From: Chryseomicrobium sp. FSL W7-1435
Lineage (GTDB): Bacteria; Bacillota; Bacilli; Bacillales_A; Planococcaceae
Assembly (NCBI RefSeq): GCF_038595005.1
Contig: NZ_CP151997.1
Span: forward strand, 248,001-312,000
Length of the DNA: 64,000 bases
Reading direction: 5' to 3'
Both the position numbers and the translations under genes were made by a program. Shown here piece by piece: positions 43,356 to 53,307 of the stretch. The first letter of the stretch is position 1. Every line of letters starts with the position of its first letter. Under the pieces are notes generated by a model that had not been told where the DNA came from, did not search any database, and worked only from the letters and a program-made list of their open reading frames with translations.

Positions 43356-43444
43356 TCTACAACAAGTAAACCGATTTCTAGGACAAGTAAGATGATTTCT
43401 ACAACAAGTAGCGCCTTTTCTAGAACAAGTAAACTGATTTGTAG
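43356..43444 (+). repeat. Tandem repeat, four units of exactly 21 bp (CTACAACAAGTAAA core)
   Basis: ACAAG cores at 43362, 43383, 43404 and 43425, an exact 21-bp step. The unit is roughly TCTACAACAAGTAAACYGATT. Intergenic, between the 86-bp repeats and the terminator of the M23 gene. No ribosome binding site for a heptapeptide-repeat product is seen. Confidence 0.88.
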
Positions 43445-43523
43445 ATCCGAAGTCGTTTTATGGAAACCAATCCAACCCCCACAAAACCTTATTTCCCAAG
43501 TTCTTTCTAGAAAGAGCTCTTAA

Positions 43524-43554
43524 TACAAAAACCGCCCAACTCGGGGCGGTTTTC
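43524..43554 (-). terminator. Terminator of the LysM/M23 gene
   Basis: AACCGCCC / GGGCGGTT stem with T5 on the minus strand. Confidence 0.9.
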
Positions 43555-43563
43555 TCTACACTA

Positions 43564-45039
43564 TTATTTCAATACAGACATCGGGTTGATGTGAGTACCG
43601 TTTTGAATCACTTCGAAATGAAGATGCGTACCCGTTGAACGGCCTGTATTTCCCATCACACCAATGTTCGTACCTTGTGGGACAGTTTGTCCTACAGACA
43701 CATTGATAGACGCTAAGTGGCCATACACAGTGCGGTAGCCGTTATTGTGATCAATGATGACACGATTTCCAAGGCCACCCTCCACTCCAGCAGCTACGAC
43801 AACACCATTGTCAGATGCGAGAATAGCATAACCACTTGGACGGGCAATATCGATTCCTTGGTGCATGCGTCCCCAGCGATGACCCATGTGACTGGAAATG
43901 TAGCCTCCTTGAGCAGGCCAAGCAAATGAGCCACTACCACGAGATGGCATTACTTTCGTTCCTTTTAACGTTACTTCATGCTGCACTTGTTTCGTGATTT
44001 CTTCCTCAATCATTTCTTTCGACGTCTGGACGCCATTTTCTTTTGTGATGACATAGGTAGCCAGGCGCTCACCGTTTGCGCCTTCTGTCTTCATTTTTGT
44101 ATCGCCTTTATAGAGCGTATCGGTTTCTTCGACGATTTTATCGAATGCAATTTTCTCTTTGGCTTTCTTTTCATACTGCGCTTCGAAATGAAGAGCCGGC
44201 TCTAACACAGTCACCTTTAATTCTTGACCGATTTTCAAAGTGCCGCCTTCTTGTAAACCTTCATTCAATGCCAGCAATTGTTTTGTTGATAGATTATGAG
44301 CGCTCGCAATCGATGAAATGACATCGCCTTGTTGGACTGTATAGGTCTCTTGCTTTTCTACACCCGTCAACAAGCGTTCAACTGCATCATCTACTGCTAC
44401 AACTTCTTCCGGTTTGACAGTCATCGTCGCTCCGAACACATCTTGTTTTACCAGCAAATCTACAATTCGAGTTTCACCCGGTTTTAATTCGGGTAATGTA
44501 TCAGTAGTAGTTTTTCTAGCTTCCAAAAAGTTGAGCTCTTTTTCCGAAACGTAGTTCAACTTCACTTTTTGAAGAACTTCATTGTAAGCATCTAAATCTT
44601 TAACGTAGGCTGCCACCTCGTTATCGATTGAAATGGCGAATGCATTAGCATTCACTTCAATGAGGTCCTCTACTTGTTGCAAAGTAGTGGCGTTATCGGT
44701 AGCAGGTGTGAACACTTTCTCTTCAACCACCGAGAAATTGTTGCCAGCTGTTAACGATAGATCTTTAAACTGTGATTTGGAAGCTTCAATTTTTTCTTCC
44801 ATTAATTCATTGATTTCATTTTTGTCAGAGAGTGCACCAATGTATTGATCCTCTGTATATATATGATAAATTGTTGTCAACTCACTGTCCGCTGTTTCAT
44901 CAGCGAAGGCAAGATTGACGGACAATCCAGAAAGCAAAATGACGGTTATTGCTGCTTTCTTTACCACATTGGTTTTCTTCCGCGAAAGTCCTTCTGTCGC
45001 TAGAACAGGGGTTTCTTCCTTCGATTTATTCCAAAACAT
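43564..45039 (-). CDS. LysM/G5/M23 peptidoglycan endopeptidase
   Basis: A 491-residue exported cell-wall hydrolase: membrane/signal helix (AAITVILLSGLSVNLAFA, about 28-45), an N-terminal region of about 200 residues, LysM (YTVQQGDVISSIASAHNLS), a G5-like segment (VTKENGVQTSKEMIEEEIT) and a C-terminal M23 domain with zinc ligands in HQGIDIA, VYGHLAS and THLHFEV. It cuts peptide cross-links. The ATG at 45039 follows GGAAGGAG. Position beside walRK fits a WalR-controlled autolysin, but I find no convincing WalR box. Confidence 0.92.
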   Translation of the reverse strand: MFWNKSKEETPVLATEGLSRKKTNVVKKAAITVILLSGLSVNLAFADETADSELTTIYHIYTEDQYIGALSDKNEINELMEEKIEASKSQFKDLSLTAGNNFSVVEEKVFTPATDNATTLQQVEDLIEVNANAFAISIDNEVAAYVKDLDAYNEVLQKVKLNYVSEKELNFLEARKTTTDTLPELKPGETRIVDLLVKQDVFGATMTVKPEEVVAVDDAVERLLTGVEKQETYTVQQGDVISSIASAHNLSTKQLLALNEGLQEGGTLKIGQELKVTVLEPALHFEAQYEKKAKEKIAFDKIVEETDTLYKGDTKMKTEGANGERLATYVITKENGVQTSKEMIEEEITKQVQHEVTLKGTKVMPSRGSGSFAWPAQGGYISSHMGHRWGRMHQGIDIARPSGYAILASDNGVVVAAGVEGGLGNRVIIDHNNGYRTVYGHLASINVSVGQTVPQGTNIGVMGNTGRSTGTHLHFEVIQNGTHINPMSVLK

Positions 45040-45274
45040 GATAAAGCTCCTTCCATTTGTAAAGACACTTCGGCATTTTTCATGCCCTTCTAATTTACCA
45101 TATTCATTTGTGTTAAGTGACCGAATAGACCTGTTTGTAATCAAAACGTGAAATAGATTCCAGTTCCTACAATTATTTAGGAGTATTTGGTTTTATGCTA
45201 TGAAATTACGACTATTTTATATTTCAATTATTTCAGTACTTATCTGAATTGCGCGAATTTATACATAAAAAGAC

Positions 45275-45315
45275 AAAAAAATCCTCTTTCCCATTAGTAG
45301 AGAAAGAGGATTTCT
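45275..45315 (-). terminator. Terminator of purA
   Basis: AAATCCTCTTTC / GAAAGAGGATTT stem followed by T's on the minus strand. Confidence 0.92.
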
Positions 45316-45321
45316 TACTGA

Positions 45322-46608
45322 TTAACGCCAAACACTTGAAACGATGTTCGTTTGTGTACGATCGGGTCCTACTGAGAAGATTGAGATTTGTACGCCAGTC
45401 AACTGCGCGATGCGCTCTAAGTAATGACGGGCATTGTCAGGAAGCTCATCAAGCGATTTGCAGCTCGTGACATCTTCTGACCAACCTGGCATTTCTTCAT
45501 AAACGGGCTCACATTCTGCCAACATGCGAAGATTCGCTGGGTATTCTGTGATCAATTCTCCGTTGTGACGATAAGCTGTACAGATTTTCACTGTCTCTAG
45601 ACCGCTCAATACATCAATGGAATTCACAGTTAGATCTGTTAGCCCACTTACGCGACGCGCATGACGAACGACTACTGAATCAAACCAACCAATACGACGT
45701 GGACGCCCTGTTGTTGTTCCATATTCTTTCCCGACTTCACGGATCTGGCTTCCCACTTCATCAAACAATTCTGTTGGGAATGGGCCGTCTCCTACACGTG
45801 ACGTGTATGCTTTACATACCCCAACGACGTGAGAAATCTTAGTCGGTCCGACACCGGCACCGATTGTGACGCCACCTGCTACTGGGTTAGAAGAGGTTAC
45901 GAATGGATACGTTCCTTGATCGATATCTAACATAACGCCTTGTGCGCCTTCAAATAATACGCGACGTCCTTCATCTAGTGCATCGTTCAATACTTTCGAT
46001 GTGTCTGTTACATACTTCTCGATTTCTTGTCCATATGCAAAGTATTCTTCTAGAATGTCTTCTAATTTGAAGCCTTCTGTTTCGTAGAACTTTTCAAACA
46101 TGCGGTTTTTCTCTTTTAAGTTCAGGTCTAGTTTCTCTTTGAATGTCTCGTAGTCTAAAAGGTCAGCCATACGGATTCCTACACGAGCTGCTTTGTCCAT
46201 GTATGCGGGGCCAATCCCTTTTCCTGTCGTGCCGATTTTATTCGCGCCGCGACGGGTCTCTTCCACTTCGTCTTGCTTCAAGTGGTACGGTAAGATGACG
46301 TGTGCACGGTTGGAGATGCGCAAGTTGTCTGTGCTGACACCACGCTCGTGCAATCCTTTTAATTCTTTCACTAATGCTTTTGGATCTACAACCATACCAT
46401 TACCGATGACTGAGATTTTATCTTTATAAAAGATACCTGATGGGATCAAGTGCAGTTTGTATGTTTCTCCACCGAAAATGATGGTATGTCCTGCGTTATT
46501 TCCACCTTGGTAACGTGCGATGACTTCTGAATGCTCTGAAAGAAAGTCTGTGATTTTCCCTTTTCCTTCGTCTCCCCATTGGGTTCCTACAACTACGACT
46601 GATGGCAT
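45322..46608 (-). CDS. purA: Adenylosuccinate synthetase
   Basis: A 428-residue enzyme joining IMP and aspartate with GTP to adenylosuccinate (AMP branch of purine synthesis). [14 protein letters not shown] is the N-terminal phosphate loop, GNNAGHT, GTTGRPRR and [10 protein letters not shown] follow as in PurA. The ATG at 46608 follows GGAGG; a longer frame (to 46686) covers the promoter. It has its own promoter with PurR boxes. Confidence 0.98.
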   Translation of the reverse strand: MPSVVVVGTQWGDEGKGKITDFLSEHSEVIARYQGGNNAGHTIIFGGETYKLHLIPSGIFYKDKISVIGNGMVVDPKALVKELKGLHERGVSTDNLRISNRAHVILPYHLKQDEVEETRRGANKIGTTGKGIGPAYMDKAARVGIRMADLLDYETFKEKLDLNLKEKNRMFEKFYETEGFKLEDILEEYFAYGQEIEKYVTDTSKVLNDALDEGRRVLFEGAQGVMLDIDQGTYPFVTSSNPVAGGVTIGAGVGPTKISHVVGVCKAYTSRVGDGPFPTELFDEVGSQIREVGKEYGTTTGRPRRIGWFDSVVVRHARRVSGLTDLTVNSIDVLSGLETVKICTAYRHNGELITEYPANLRMLAECEPVYEEMPGWSEDVTSCKSLDELPDNARHYLERIAQLTGVQISIFSVGPDRTQTNIVSSVWR

Positions 46609-46657
46609 ATGATCAGCACCTCCGCTAGACACTCTGTGTCCTATTTCAAACAGTATT

Positions 46658-46686
46658 AGTGTATCAGCGTGAGCCGATTCCGTCAA
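46658..46686 (-). promoter_or_regulatory. Sigma-A promoter of purA
   Basis: TTGACG (46686-46681), 17-bp spacer, TACACT (46663-46658) on the minus strand. Leader of about 45 nt. Confidence 0.72.
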
Positions 46687-46698
46687 CTAAAAACACAA

Positions 46699-46744
46699 TA
46701 AAAAACGAACATCTTTTTTATTCGAATACAGAATGTTCGTGTTT
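46699..46744. promoter_or_regulatory. PurR operator: two inverted PurBoxes
   Basis: Plus strand AAAAACGAACATC (about 46702-46713) and, 17 bp on, GAATGTTCGTGTTT (46731-46744), the inverted pair of CGAAC-centred PurBoxes seen upstream of B. subtilis pur genes. It lies just upstream of the purA promoter, so PurR would repress purA when PRPP is low. Confidence 0.78.
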
Positions 46745-46791
46745 AGGTACTGATTATTTCTAAAAACTCACGATTTTAAAGTTTATCTGTA

Positions 46792-47169
46792 CTAATCTTC
46801 TCCGATAGTCAAAGTCACGCCGCGTTTCTCCTGCTCCCCGTCCATTATCATAATGTATGCCACATTTTCTTCCTGCCACTCTATACCCATAGACGGGTTT
46901 GCATACCCATTTTTAGGCATATACAGCATGCTCATGTCTTTTATCTCTTGTTCCCAACGTCCGTAGTACACTTCATACGGTTCGTCTCCTCCGTGATCGA
47001 TAATCTCTACACGATAGTCTCCCTTAGGCGATACGCTCTCCATTCCCGTAGAAGAAATCTCTACTACTGTACTCTGTTGCGGAGCCAATGTGAAAAAGGC
47101 AAAAACTCCGATGATGCTTAAACTGATGAAAATGACGACGGCAAACAGACAACCCATCAAACTTTTCAT
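46792..47169 (-). CDS. Uncharacterised membrane-anchored protein (possibly DUF5412-like)
   Basis: A 125-residue protein with one N-terminal helix (LFAVVIFISLSIIGVFAFFTLA) and an external domain with SPKGDYRVEIIDHGGDEPYEVYYG, which resembles the phage/Bacillus DUF5412 pattern (S.dg.y.i..y...). AGAAGGAG sets the ATG at 47169. Lies between dnaB and purA in the same direction. The assignment to the DUF is tentative. Confidence 0.65.
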   Translation of the reverse strand: MKSLMGCLFAVVIFISLSIIGVFAFFTLAPQQSTVVEISSTGMESVSPKGDYRVEIIDHGGDEPYEVYYGRWEQEIKDMSMLYMPKNGYANPSMGIEWQEENVAYIMIMDGEQEKRGVTLTIGED

Positions 47170-47221
47170 TGCGTCCACTCCTTCTCGTTTGTAACTATAC
47201 GTTCGACCCTCTAAAAAGTTA

Positions 47222-47251
47222 CAAAAAAAGCCCCCTACAGTTAGGAGGCTG
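47222..47251 (-). terminator. Terminator of the rpsR-dnaB gene group
   Basis: AGCCTCCT / AGGGGGCT stem with T7, overlapping the last codons of dnaB. Confidence 0.82.
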
Positions 47252-48599
47252 GCGGAGCTGTATGTTGGCTCCAATCAATATTCACGAACTTGTTGAATTC
47301 TTTGACAAACGCAAGAGTCACGGTCCCTGTTGGACCATTCCGCTGCTTGGCAATAATGATTTCAATCATGTTCTGATTTTCTGTTTCTTTGTCGTAGTAA
47401 TCTTCCCGGTAAAGGAACGAGACGATATCGGCATCCTGCTCAATAGAACCCGACTCACGAAGATCGGACATCATCGGACGCTTGTCCTGACGTTGTTCTA
47501 CACCACGTGATAGCTGGGACAGGGCAATAACCGGTACTTTTAATTCTCGGGCTAAGGCCTTCAAGGAACGAGAGATTTCAGATACTTCTTGCTGACGGTT
47601 CTCGCCTTTTCCGCCAGACCCTTGAATCAACTGCAAGTAATCAATCAAAATCATACCCAGTCCATACTCTTGTTTTAGTCGACGGCACTTGGCACGGATC
47701 TCTGTGACTCGAATACCTGGTGTGTCGTCAATAAAGATTCCGGCGTTCGAGAGACTTCCCATTGCCATCGTCAGCTTCTTCCAGTCTTCATTCGTAAGAG
47801 CCCCTGTACGCAGCACTTGAGCATCGATATTGCCTTCTGCACATAGCATACGCATGACAAGCTGTTCAGCTCCCATCTCAAGACTAAAGATGGCCACGTT
47901 CTCATCTGTTTTGGTCGCAACGTTTTGTGCCACGTTTAACGCAAAGGCTGTCTTACCAACCGAAGGACGGGCGGCAACGATGATTAAGTCATTGCGCTGG
48001 AAACCTGCTGTGATGCGGTCCAGGTCACGGAAACCTGTCGGCACACCCGTGATGTCTCCTTTGCGAGAATGCAGCTGCTCGATATTGTCATAAGTCTGAA
48101 CTAAGACATCTTTGATATTTTGAAAGTCTCCTGCATTTTTTCGGCTGGAGACGTCCATCATTTTCTTCTCAGCTTCCGATAAGACGGCGGCCACTTCATC
48201 TTCTCGTGTAAAGCCGTCTTCTACGATGCTTGTGGCAACGCGAATCAAGCGACGCAACAGTGCCTTCTCTTCCACAATACGGGCATAGTAGACGATATTG
48301 GCGGCTGTTGGTACAGCATTTGCTAGCTCACTCAAATAGGCGATCCCACCGACGTCTTCAAGCTCTCTTTTAGCAGAGAGCTCCTCTGTGACGGTGACAA
48401 CATCAATCGCCTTCCCTTGATCGCTCAGGCGTATCATGGTGTGGAAAATACGCTGATGCGCTGTTCGGTAGAAATCTTCAGGTACAAGGACCTCTGCCGC
48501 CGTGATCAGCGCCTGTGGTTCTAGAAAGATGGCACCGATCACTGATTGTTCAGCTTCATGATTATGGGGGGGAACTCTGTCCATGAACGGCTCGCTCAT
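47241..48599 (-). CDS. dnaB: Replicative DNA helicase
   Basis: A 452-residue hexameric 5'-3' helicase (called DnaC in B. subtilis). N-terminal domain EAEQSVIGAIFLEPQAL; RecA-like motor with Walker A ARPSVGKTAFAL, Walker B MILIDYLQLIQG, and motif QLSRGVEQR. It unwinds DNA at the fork. 12 bp downstream of rplI. Confidence 0.98.
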   Translation of the reverse strand: MSEPFMDRVPPHNHEAEQSVIGAIFLEPQALITAAEVLVPEDFYRTAHQRIFHTMIRLSDQGKAIDVVTVTEELSAKRELEDVGGIAYLSELANAVPTAANIVYYARIVEEKALLRRLIRVATSIVEDGFTREDEVAAVLSEAEKKMMDVSSRKNAGDFQNIKDVLVQTYDNIEQLHSRKGDITGVPTGFRDLDRITAGFQRNDLIIVAARPSVGKTAFALNVAQNVATKTDENVAIFSLEMGAEQLVMRMLCAEGNIDAQVLRTGALTNEDWKKLTMAMGSLSNAGIFIDDTPGIRVTEIRAKCRRLKQEYGLGMILIDYLQLIQGSGGKGENRQQEVSEISRSLKALARELKVPVIALSQLSRGVEQRQDKRPMMSDLRESGSIEQDADIVSFLYREDYYDKETENQNMIEIIIAKQRNGPTGTVTLAFVKEFNKFVNIDWSQHTAPPAS

Positions 48600-48611
48600 C
48601 TTATTCGCTCC

Positions 48612-49058
48612 TTACTCTTCTGTTACGTGAACTTTTAATAACGCCGTGACATCTTGGTGTAGTTTCACAGGTACGTTCGTGTAGCCAAGTGTACGAATGG
48701 CATCATCAAGCTCCATTTTACGCTTATCAATTTTGAAGCCATGTGTTTTTTCAAGCGCTGTTGCCACTTGTTTAGTTGTCACAGAACCGAATAGACGTCC
48801 ATCGGCACCTGATTTTGCTTTCAATTCAACCGTTAGTGCTTCGAGCTTTTCTTTTAGAGCTTGAGCATCTGCTAGTTCTTGCGCAATTTGTTTTTCCGTT
48901 AATTTCTTTTGTCCTTCTACTGCTGATAATGCAGAAGCTGTTGCTTCTACCGCAAACCCATTTTTCAGTAGGAAGTTATGTGCGTAGCCATCTGCCACAT
49001 TTTTAATTTCGCCTTTTTTACCTTTACCTTTTACATCTTTTAAAAATACAACTTTCAT
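48612..49058 (-). CDS. rplI: 50S ribosomal protein L9
   Basis: A 148-residue protein: N-terminal domain [20 protein letters not shown], then a long linker helix and a C-terminal domain ([16 protein letters not shown]). Structural 50S protein. Overlaps the gdpP stop by 4 bp. Confidence 0.98.
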   Translation of the reverse strand: MKVVFLKDVKGKGKKGEIKNVADGYAHNFLLKNGFAVEATASALSAVEGQKKLTEKQIAQELADAQALKEKLEALTVELKAKSGADGRLFGSVTTKQVATALEKTHGFKIDKRKMELDDAIRTLGYTNVPVKLHQDVTALLKVHVTEE

Positions 49059-51031
49059 TGGTCAGTTCCTCCTTGCATAGTTCGATCAATATTTTCTTTC
49101 ACTTGCTCAATCGCTTGAGCGACCGTGGTATTTTCAAGTAAGGTAGCCGCATTGGTTAAATGCCCGCCTCCCCCTAACTGTTCCATGACGAGTTGGACGT
49201 TGACATCTCCTAAGGAGCGGGCGCTGATGCCCACCTTGGACTCGTCACGACGTCCAATGACAAAGGATGCCCGTACGTCGTTCATGGTGAGAAGAATGTC
49301 TGCCGTCTGTGCCAGTAGGATCTGGCTATAAAATTCTTCTTCCGGTGCATGCGCGATGGCAATTCCCTCATGATAGAACTCAACAGATTGTATGATTTTA
49401 GCGCGCTCTACATACGTATTCAAGTCCTCTTTTAACAAACTCTGGACGAGAACGGTATCCGCTCCATTGGTCCGCAAATAAGAGGCTGCTTCAAACGTAC
49501 GCGCTCCTGTGCGAAGTGTAAAGCTTTTAGTATCAACCGTGATTCCTGCGAGCATCGATGTCGACTCGAGCATCGTCAGTTTATCGTGCTTCGGCTGGTA
49601 CTCAATCAATTCTGTCACAAGCTCTGCTGTAGACGACGCATACGGCTCGAGGTACACAAGTAGCGTATTCTCGATAAACTCTTCCCCTCGACGGTGATGG
49701 TCGATCACAACGACCTTCTCAGCACGCTGTAATAAGCGATCATCGATCACTAGACTAGGTTTATGCGTGTCAACGACAACTAGGAGTGTTTTATCCGTCA
49801 TACGGTTCAACGCTTCCTCTGGCGTGATAAAACGTGAGTACAGTGACTCATTTTGTTTGATCTCATGCATCAAACGCAACACACTCTTATCGAGCTCTTG
49901 GAAATCTACGACGACAAAGCCGTCAATCTTGTTCATCTCTGCCATTTTACGGACACCGACAGCGGCGCCGATGGAATCCATATCCGGCAACCTGTGACCC
50001 ATAACAAGTACTTGGTCACTATCTTGAATCAGATCACGCAGTGCGTGTGAGATAACACGAGCCCGGACGCGCGTACGCTTTTCAACAGGATTGGTTTTCC
50101 CGCCGTAAAACTTCACTTTTCCATCTGCCTGTTTAATGGCGACTTGGTCACCACCACGGCCCAGTACTAAATCAAGACTGGATTGTGCTAGCCCGCCAAG
50201 CTCGACGAGTGATGTAGAGGATGTCCCGACACCTGCACTGAGCGTCACGCCATGACCAAATGTTGCGGTCACATCGCGAATTTCATCTAATATACTAAAT
50301 TTCGTTTTCTCTAGCGATAATAGGATGGATTCATTTAATACGGCAATAAAGCGGTCGGACGCAATACGTTTTACAAAAATCCCGTACTCGGCACCCCAAT
50401 GATTGACCGTTGATGTAATCAAACTGTTCAATTGACCACGTACTTGGTCATCCATTCCCTGTGTAATTTCATCATAGTTATCAATAAATAAAATCCCGAT
50501 GACTGTTCGGTCCCCGTAATACAACGTTTCGATTTCGACCTGTTCGGTTACGTCAAAAAAGTACAGCAGCTTTTCTTCTGGTTTATAGAACACCTTGTAG
50601 CTGCTATCTCCCATCTCAATGGTCGAATCGTTGAGGATATCTGAATTCAACACTTCCGGAATTTGGTCCGAAAGCTCGTGGACATTGACACCGATTAATG
50701 AGTCCTGTGGCATCTGCTTGGTCATATAGGGATTGGCCCATTCAATGACTTGCGCATCGTTCAGCAAAACGATTCCAATCGGCATCTCAAGTAGCGCTTC
50801 TTCCCCCACTTTTTTTAAGCGGTAGGACATGGTTTCTATATGTTTTTCTGTTTCTTGGTACACGCGGTTTTCCGTCACCCATGCATAGCCCGTTATGACA
50901 GCTACAAGGAGTCCGAAAAGCACGCCTATCCATAAAGATTGCGACACCAGGATAATCGTCGCAACGACACCTAAAATCGCAAATAAGATGATGCTGTAGC
51001 GCATCGGTCGTTTCCGGAAAAAAGTGGCCAT
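49055..51031 (-). CDS. gdpP: Cyclic-di-AMP phosphodiesterase GdpP
   Basis: A 658-residue membrane enzyme degrading c-di-AMP to pApA: two N-terminal helices (about 10-55), PAS-like domain, degenerate GGDEF domain, and DHH/DHHA1 domains with [25 protein letters not shown] and VIDHHRRG as metal motifs, and [10 protein letters not shown] at the DHHA1 end. It links c-di-AMP with wall homeostasis. The ATG at 51031 follows AAGGAG. Confidence 0.97.
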   Translation of the reverse strand: MATFFRKRPMRYSIILFAILGVVATIILVSQSLWIGVLFGLLVAVITGYAWVTENRVYQETEKHIETMSYRLKKVGEEALLEMPIGIVLLNDAQVIEWANPYMTKQMPQDSLIGVNVHELSDQIPEVLNSDILNDSTIEMGDSSYKVFYKPEEKLLYFFDVTEQVEIETLYYGDRTVIGILFIDNYDEITQGMDDQVRGQLNSLITSTVNHWGAEYGIFVKRIASDRFIAVLNESILLSLEKTKFSILDEIRDVTATFGHGVTLSAGVGTSSTSLVELGGLAQSSLDLVLGRGGDQVAIKQADGKVKFYGGKTNPVEKRTRVRARVISHALRDLIQDSDQVLVMGHRLPDMDSIGAAVGVRKMAEMNKIDGFVVVDFQELDKSVLRLMHEIKQNESLYSRFITPEEALNRMTDKTLLVVVDTHKPSLVIDDRLLQRAEKVVVIDHHRRGEEFIENTLLVYLEPYASSTAELVTELIEYQPKHDKLTMLESTSMLAGITVDTKSFTLRTGARTFEAASYLRTNGADTVLVQSLLKEDLNTYVERAKIIQSVEFYHEGIAIAHAPEEEFYSQILLAQTADILLTMNDVRASFVIGRRDESKVGISARSLGDVNVQLVMEQLGGGGHLTNAATLLENTTVAQAIEQVKENIDRTMQGGTDQ

Positions 51032-51044
51032 GCTGCTCAACTCC

Positions 51045-51983
51045 TTACTTTTTTGGACTTGCGGCAATGAAAGCACGCAGACGGAAACCTAAATCAATCA
51101 CACCTAGAATGACGACAATCGAGTAAAACGGCAGGGCCACAATTGTTGTAGCCACCGCTCCCCACTTAGGCCAGCCTTGGTGATGGAAGTAGAAATGAAT
51201 TAGAGAAATCCCTTGTAAAAACAGTAATGCCCGGAAGACAAAGACGGCATTCACAATCACCATTTCTCCAAACGACCCTGCTTCAAATGTAGCAAGTAGA
51301 GATAACAGCGATACGATTAAATAATACCATATCACCGCACGAGGTAATTGAAAATGACGAAACGCCGTAAAGCGTGGTACAGGTACTTTTAGTTTACGCA
51401 AAATCGGCAGGGCTAAAGCAACGTAGAGCCAAGCTGTCCCAAACATGACGGCAATAAAGTAACCTGGTAATACCAAACTAAATGTTTGTAGGCTAGAGGC
51501 GACTATTTCATTGAAGTTGTCAGGCAATTGACCTGCACTTTCCATGATGTCCCCTACTTGGGTATACGTGTCGCGGATCTGCTCAATCATGAGTTCAATG
51601 ACATTCGCTTCAAACAACACGCGTGCCAACAAGATTTGCATGAGAGACGTCACCATCAAAGTGAGCGCAGTCGCTACAAAAATAAAGACCTTTGATTTAC
51701 GCTCAGCTAAACCGTCTCCAATGATCCAACCGACAGGTACAATAACTAGGGCAATAAATAAGCCTATGTAGCCCCCGAGTAAAATAGCAATCAACAAGCC
51801 AAGAATGGCTAAAAATACAGCATTAATGCGGCTATACTTCGCGCGGAACCAAGCAATTGGCACAACTGCCAGTAGAAGTCCGACGAGGGCAAGCACAGGT
51901 AAGTACACGGAAATAAGTAGGAGCAATGTATAGATGGATAACGCACTTAAACCATGTAACCAGATTGATTTTTCTTGTTGCAT
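51045..51983 (-). CDS. yybS: YybS family (DUF2232) membrane protein
   Basis: A 312-residue protein with about eight hydrophobic segments, related to the S-component-like membrane proteins of the DUF2232 group. Function unknown. Conserved between rpsR and gdpP in many Bacilli; here it keeps that position (13 bp upstream of gdpP). Confidence 0.9.
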   Translation of the reverse strand: MQQEKSIWLHGLSALSIYTLLLLISVYLPVLALVGLLLAVVPIAWFRAKYSRINAVFLAILGLLIAILLGGYIGLFIALVIVPVGWIIGDGLAERKSKVFIFVATALTLMVTSLMQILLARVLFEANVIELMIEQIRDTYTQVGDIMESAGQLPDNFNEIVASSLQTFSLVLPGYFIAVMFGTAWLYVALALPILRKLKVPVPRFTAFRHFQLPRAVIWYYLIVSLLSLLATFEAGSFGEMVIVNAVFVFRALLFLQGISLIHFYFHHQGWPKWGAVATTIVALPFYSIVVILGVIDLGFRLRAFIAASPKK

Positions 51984-52059
51984 AGGAACCTTCCTTCTCT
52001 CAAGATATCCCTACTATTTTATCATACTGAAGCGTTAAACGCTTTGAACACTCTGGGAA

Positions 52060-52099
52060 CAAAAAAACACAGCAAAGGACGAATCCCTTACTGTGTTTT
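52060..52099 (-). terminator. Terminator behind rpsR
   Basis: AAACACAG / CTGTGTTT stem with inner pairs and T7 on the minus strand; it separates rpsR from yybS. Confidence 0.88.
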
Positions 52100-52116
52100 A
52101 TTTAAGAAGTTTGAGA

Positions 52117-52353
52117 CTATCTCTCTTCTGTAGTGAATGGTAATAAAGCCATGATACGTGATACTTTGATCGCACGTGTAAGTTTACGTTGGTACTTCGC
52201 GCTAGTTCCTGTCACACGACGTGGAAGAATTTTTCCACGTTCAGACACGAATTTTTTCAACAAATCTACATCTTTGTAATCGATGTGAGTGATGTTGTTG
52301 CTAGTGAAGTAACAAACTTTACGGCGTCGTTTGCCTCCGCGACGTGGTGCCAT
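52117..52353 (-). CDS. rpsR: 30S ribosomal protein S18
   Basis: A 78-residue protein with the family signature [24 protein letters not shown]. It pairs with S6 on the 30S platform. AAGGAGG precedes the ATG at 52353. Normally the third gene of rpsF-ssb-rpsR, but no ssb or rpsF is found upstream; the upstream sequence changes directly to AT-rich non-coding DNA. Confidence 0.98.
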   Translation of the reverse strand: MAPRRGGKRRRKVCYFTSNNITHIDYKDVDLLKKFVSERGKILPRRVTGTSAKYQRKLTRAIKVSRIMALLPFTTEER

Positions 52354-52635
52354 ATTGGTTGCCTCCTTTTTCGTTATCAAGTAAACCGCATTAGATGCGC
52401 ACTTTTAGAACGGTAGTTATGTTAACCGTTTTGTGTGTAATCTCTTTCAGAACAACGTATCTTTATATATAACTAAAAAAACTGTGTATTCTTTCGTCTT
52501 TTTTATAATTATATATAATGTATATACACGTATTGAAACACCTGCATAAACCCCTAATACCCATTCATACAATAACCCCCAAAAATTAGTCATACAGTTC
52601 TCTGTTCTACTCAGCAACCAATGGTTTTAAACGCA

Positions 52636-52763
52636 AAAAAGCCCCTGGACGATTGTTCAACATAGCAAAATAAAGCTATGAATCAAAATCAGCCCAGAGG
52701 CTTAATAAGTTCGTCACCTGCGAAACCTGTAAGGTTTGCAAAAAAGTAAAAAGAAAAGTATAT
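52636..52763 (-). ncRNA. Candidate small structured RNA (about 130 nt)
   Basis: On the minus strand a TATAAT -10 (52775-52770) and TGTCCA -35 (52798-52793, 17 bp away) are followed by a hairpin (GCAAACCT / AGGTTTCGC, 52721-52740) and then a long hairpin with outer stem AAGCCTCTGG / CCAGGGGCTT and inner stem CATAGC / GCTATG, ending in T6 near 52635. No open frame of note. It matches no RNA class I recognise. Alternatively it is the 3' end of the XRE regulator transcript. In the 52354-52868 gap I see nothing else. Confidence 0.4.
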
Positions 52764-52868
52764 ACCCTTATTATAACAAAGGATTAAAGTGCTGGACAGT
52801 GAAATAATGATTATTGTTATCTCTTTTTCAGCTCAAAATGAAATATGCCTGCAAGTAATATGAATTTG

Positions 52869-53093
52869 TCACTTAATAGTTTTCTCTGTCATTTTAATTA
52901 GTTCGTGAGGCAAGATTTGCAAAGCTTTAGCAATCGAAAACACAGTATTAATGGTAGGTTTTCTTTTACCTCTTTCTAGTAAGCTTATATATGTTCGATC
53001 TAGACTGCTATTATGTGCTAATTCTTCTTGGGACATTTCTGCTTTCTTTCTTACAATTTTTAATACTTCACCGAATGCTTTTTCAATATCCAT
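52869..53093 (-). CDS. XRE-family regulator resembling restriction-modification controller (C) proteins
   Basis: A 74-residue single HTH_3 domain. SQEELAHNSSLDRTYISLLE, then RGKRKPTINTVFSIAKAL and the LPHEL end follow the pattern of C proteins (RTYIS.lERG.RNPt...i..Ia.aL...p.eL), and the length (74) fits. C proteins are dimers that activate or repress their own gene and a restriction gene through C-boxes. A C-box-like sequence lies 48 bp upstream. No methylase or endonuclease gene is recognisable nearby, so it may be an orphan controller of the neighbouring unknown genes. Confidence 0.85.
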   Translation of the reverse strand: MDIEKAFGEVLKIVRKKAEMSQEELAHNSSLDRTYISLLERGKRKPTINTVFSIAKALQILPHELIKMTEKTIK

Positions 53094-53140
53094 GAATTAT
53101 CCCTACAATCGTTTTTACCTCATGATTGGAGAATTGCAGC

Positions 53141-53162
53141 ACTTAGTCTACGGACTATAGTC
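53141..53162. promoter_or_regulatory. C-box-like operator upstream of the XRE gene
   Basis: ACTTAGTCTACGGACTATAG plus TC contains the GACT/AGTC half-sites of controller-protein boxes (the GACTATAGTC palindrome and an AGTC-N4-GACT pair). Compare the remembered pattern ACTTATAGTCYGTRGACTATAGTC of C-protein operators. Confidence 0.6.
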
Positions 53163-53232
53163 TTCGCGGATTTTGAAAAAACTCTTACTGTTATAGACTT
53201 TGATACATTACTATTTTAAAACTCAAAACAAA

Positions 53233-53276
53233 ATTTAAACGGCAACTTCTTTAAATTTAGAAGTTGCCGTTTAAAT
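53233..53276 (-). terminator. Perfect 18-bp hairpin, terminator of the 77-residue protein gene
   Basis: ATTTAAACGGCAACTTCT / AGAAGTTGCCGTTTAAAT is perfectly paired with an 8-nt loop and T-rich flanks on both sides; it works best leftwards, behind the gene at 53308. Confidence 0.85.
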
Positions 53277-53307
53277 CTTTCCACTGTTTTTATAATACAC
53301 AGTTTTA

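Noticed and set aside
45040-45240. WalR box upstream of the LysM/M23 gene
   Set aside because: Only a single TGTAAT-like half-site was found, with no second half at the required 5-bp spacing.
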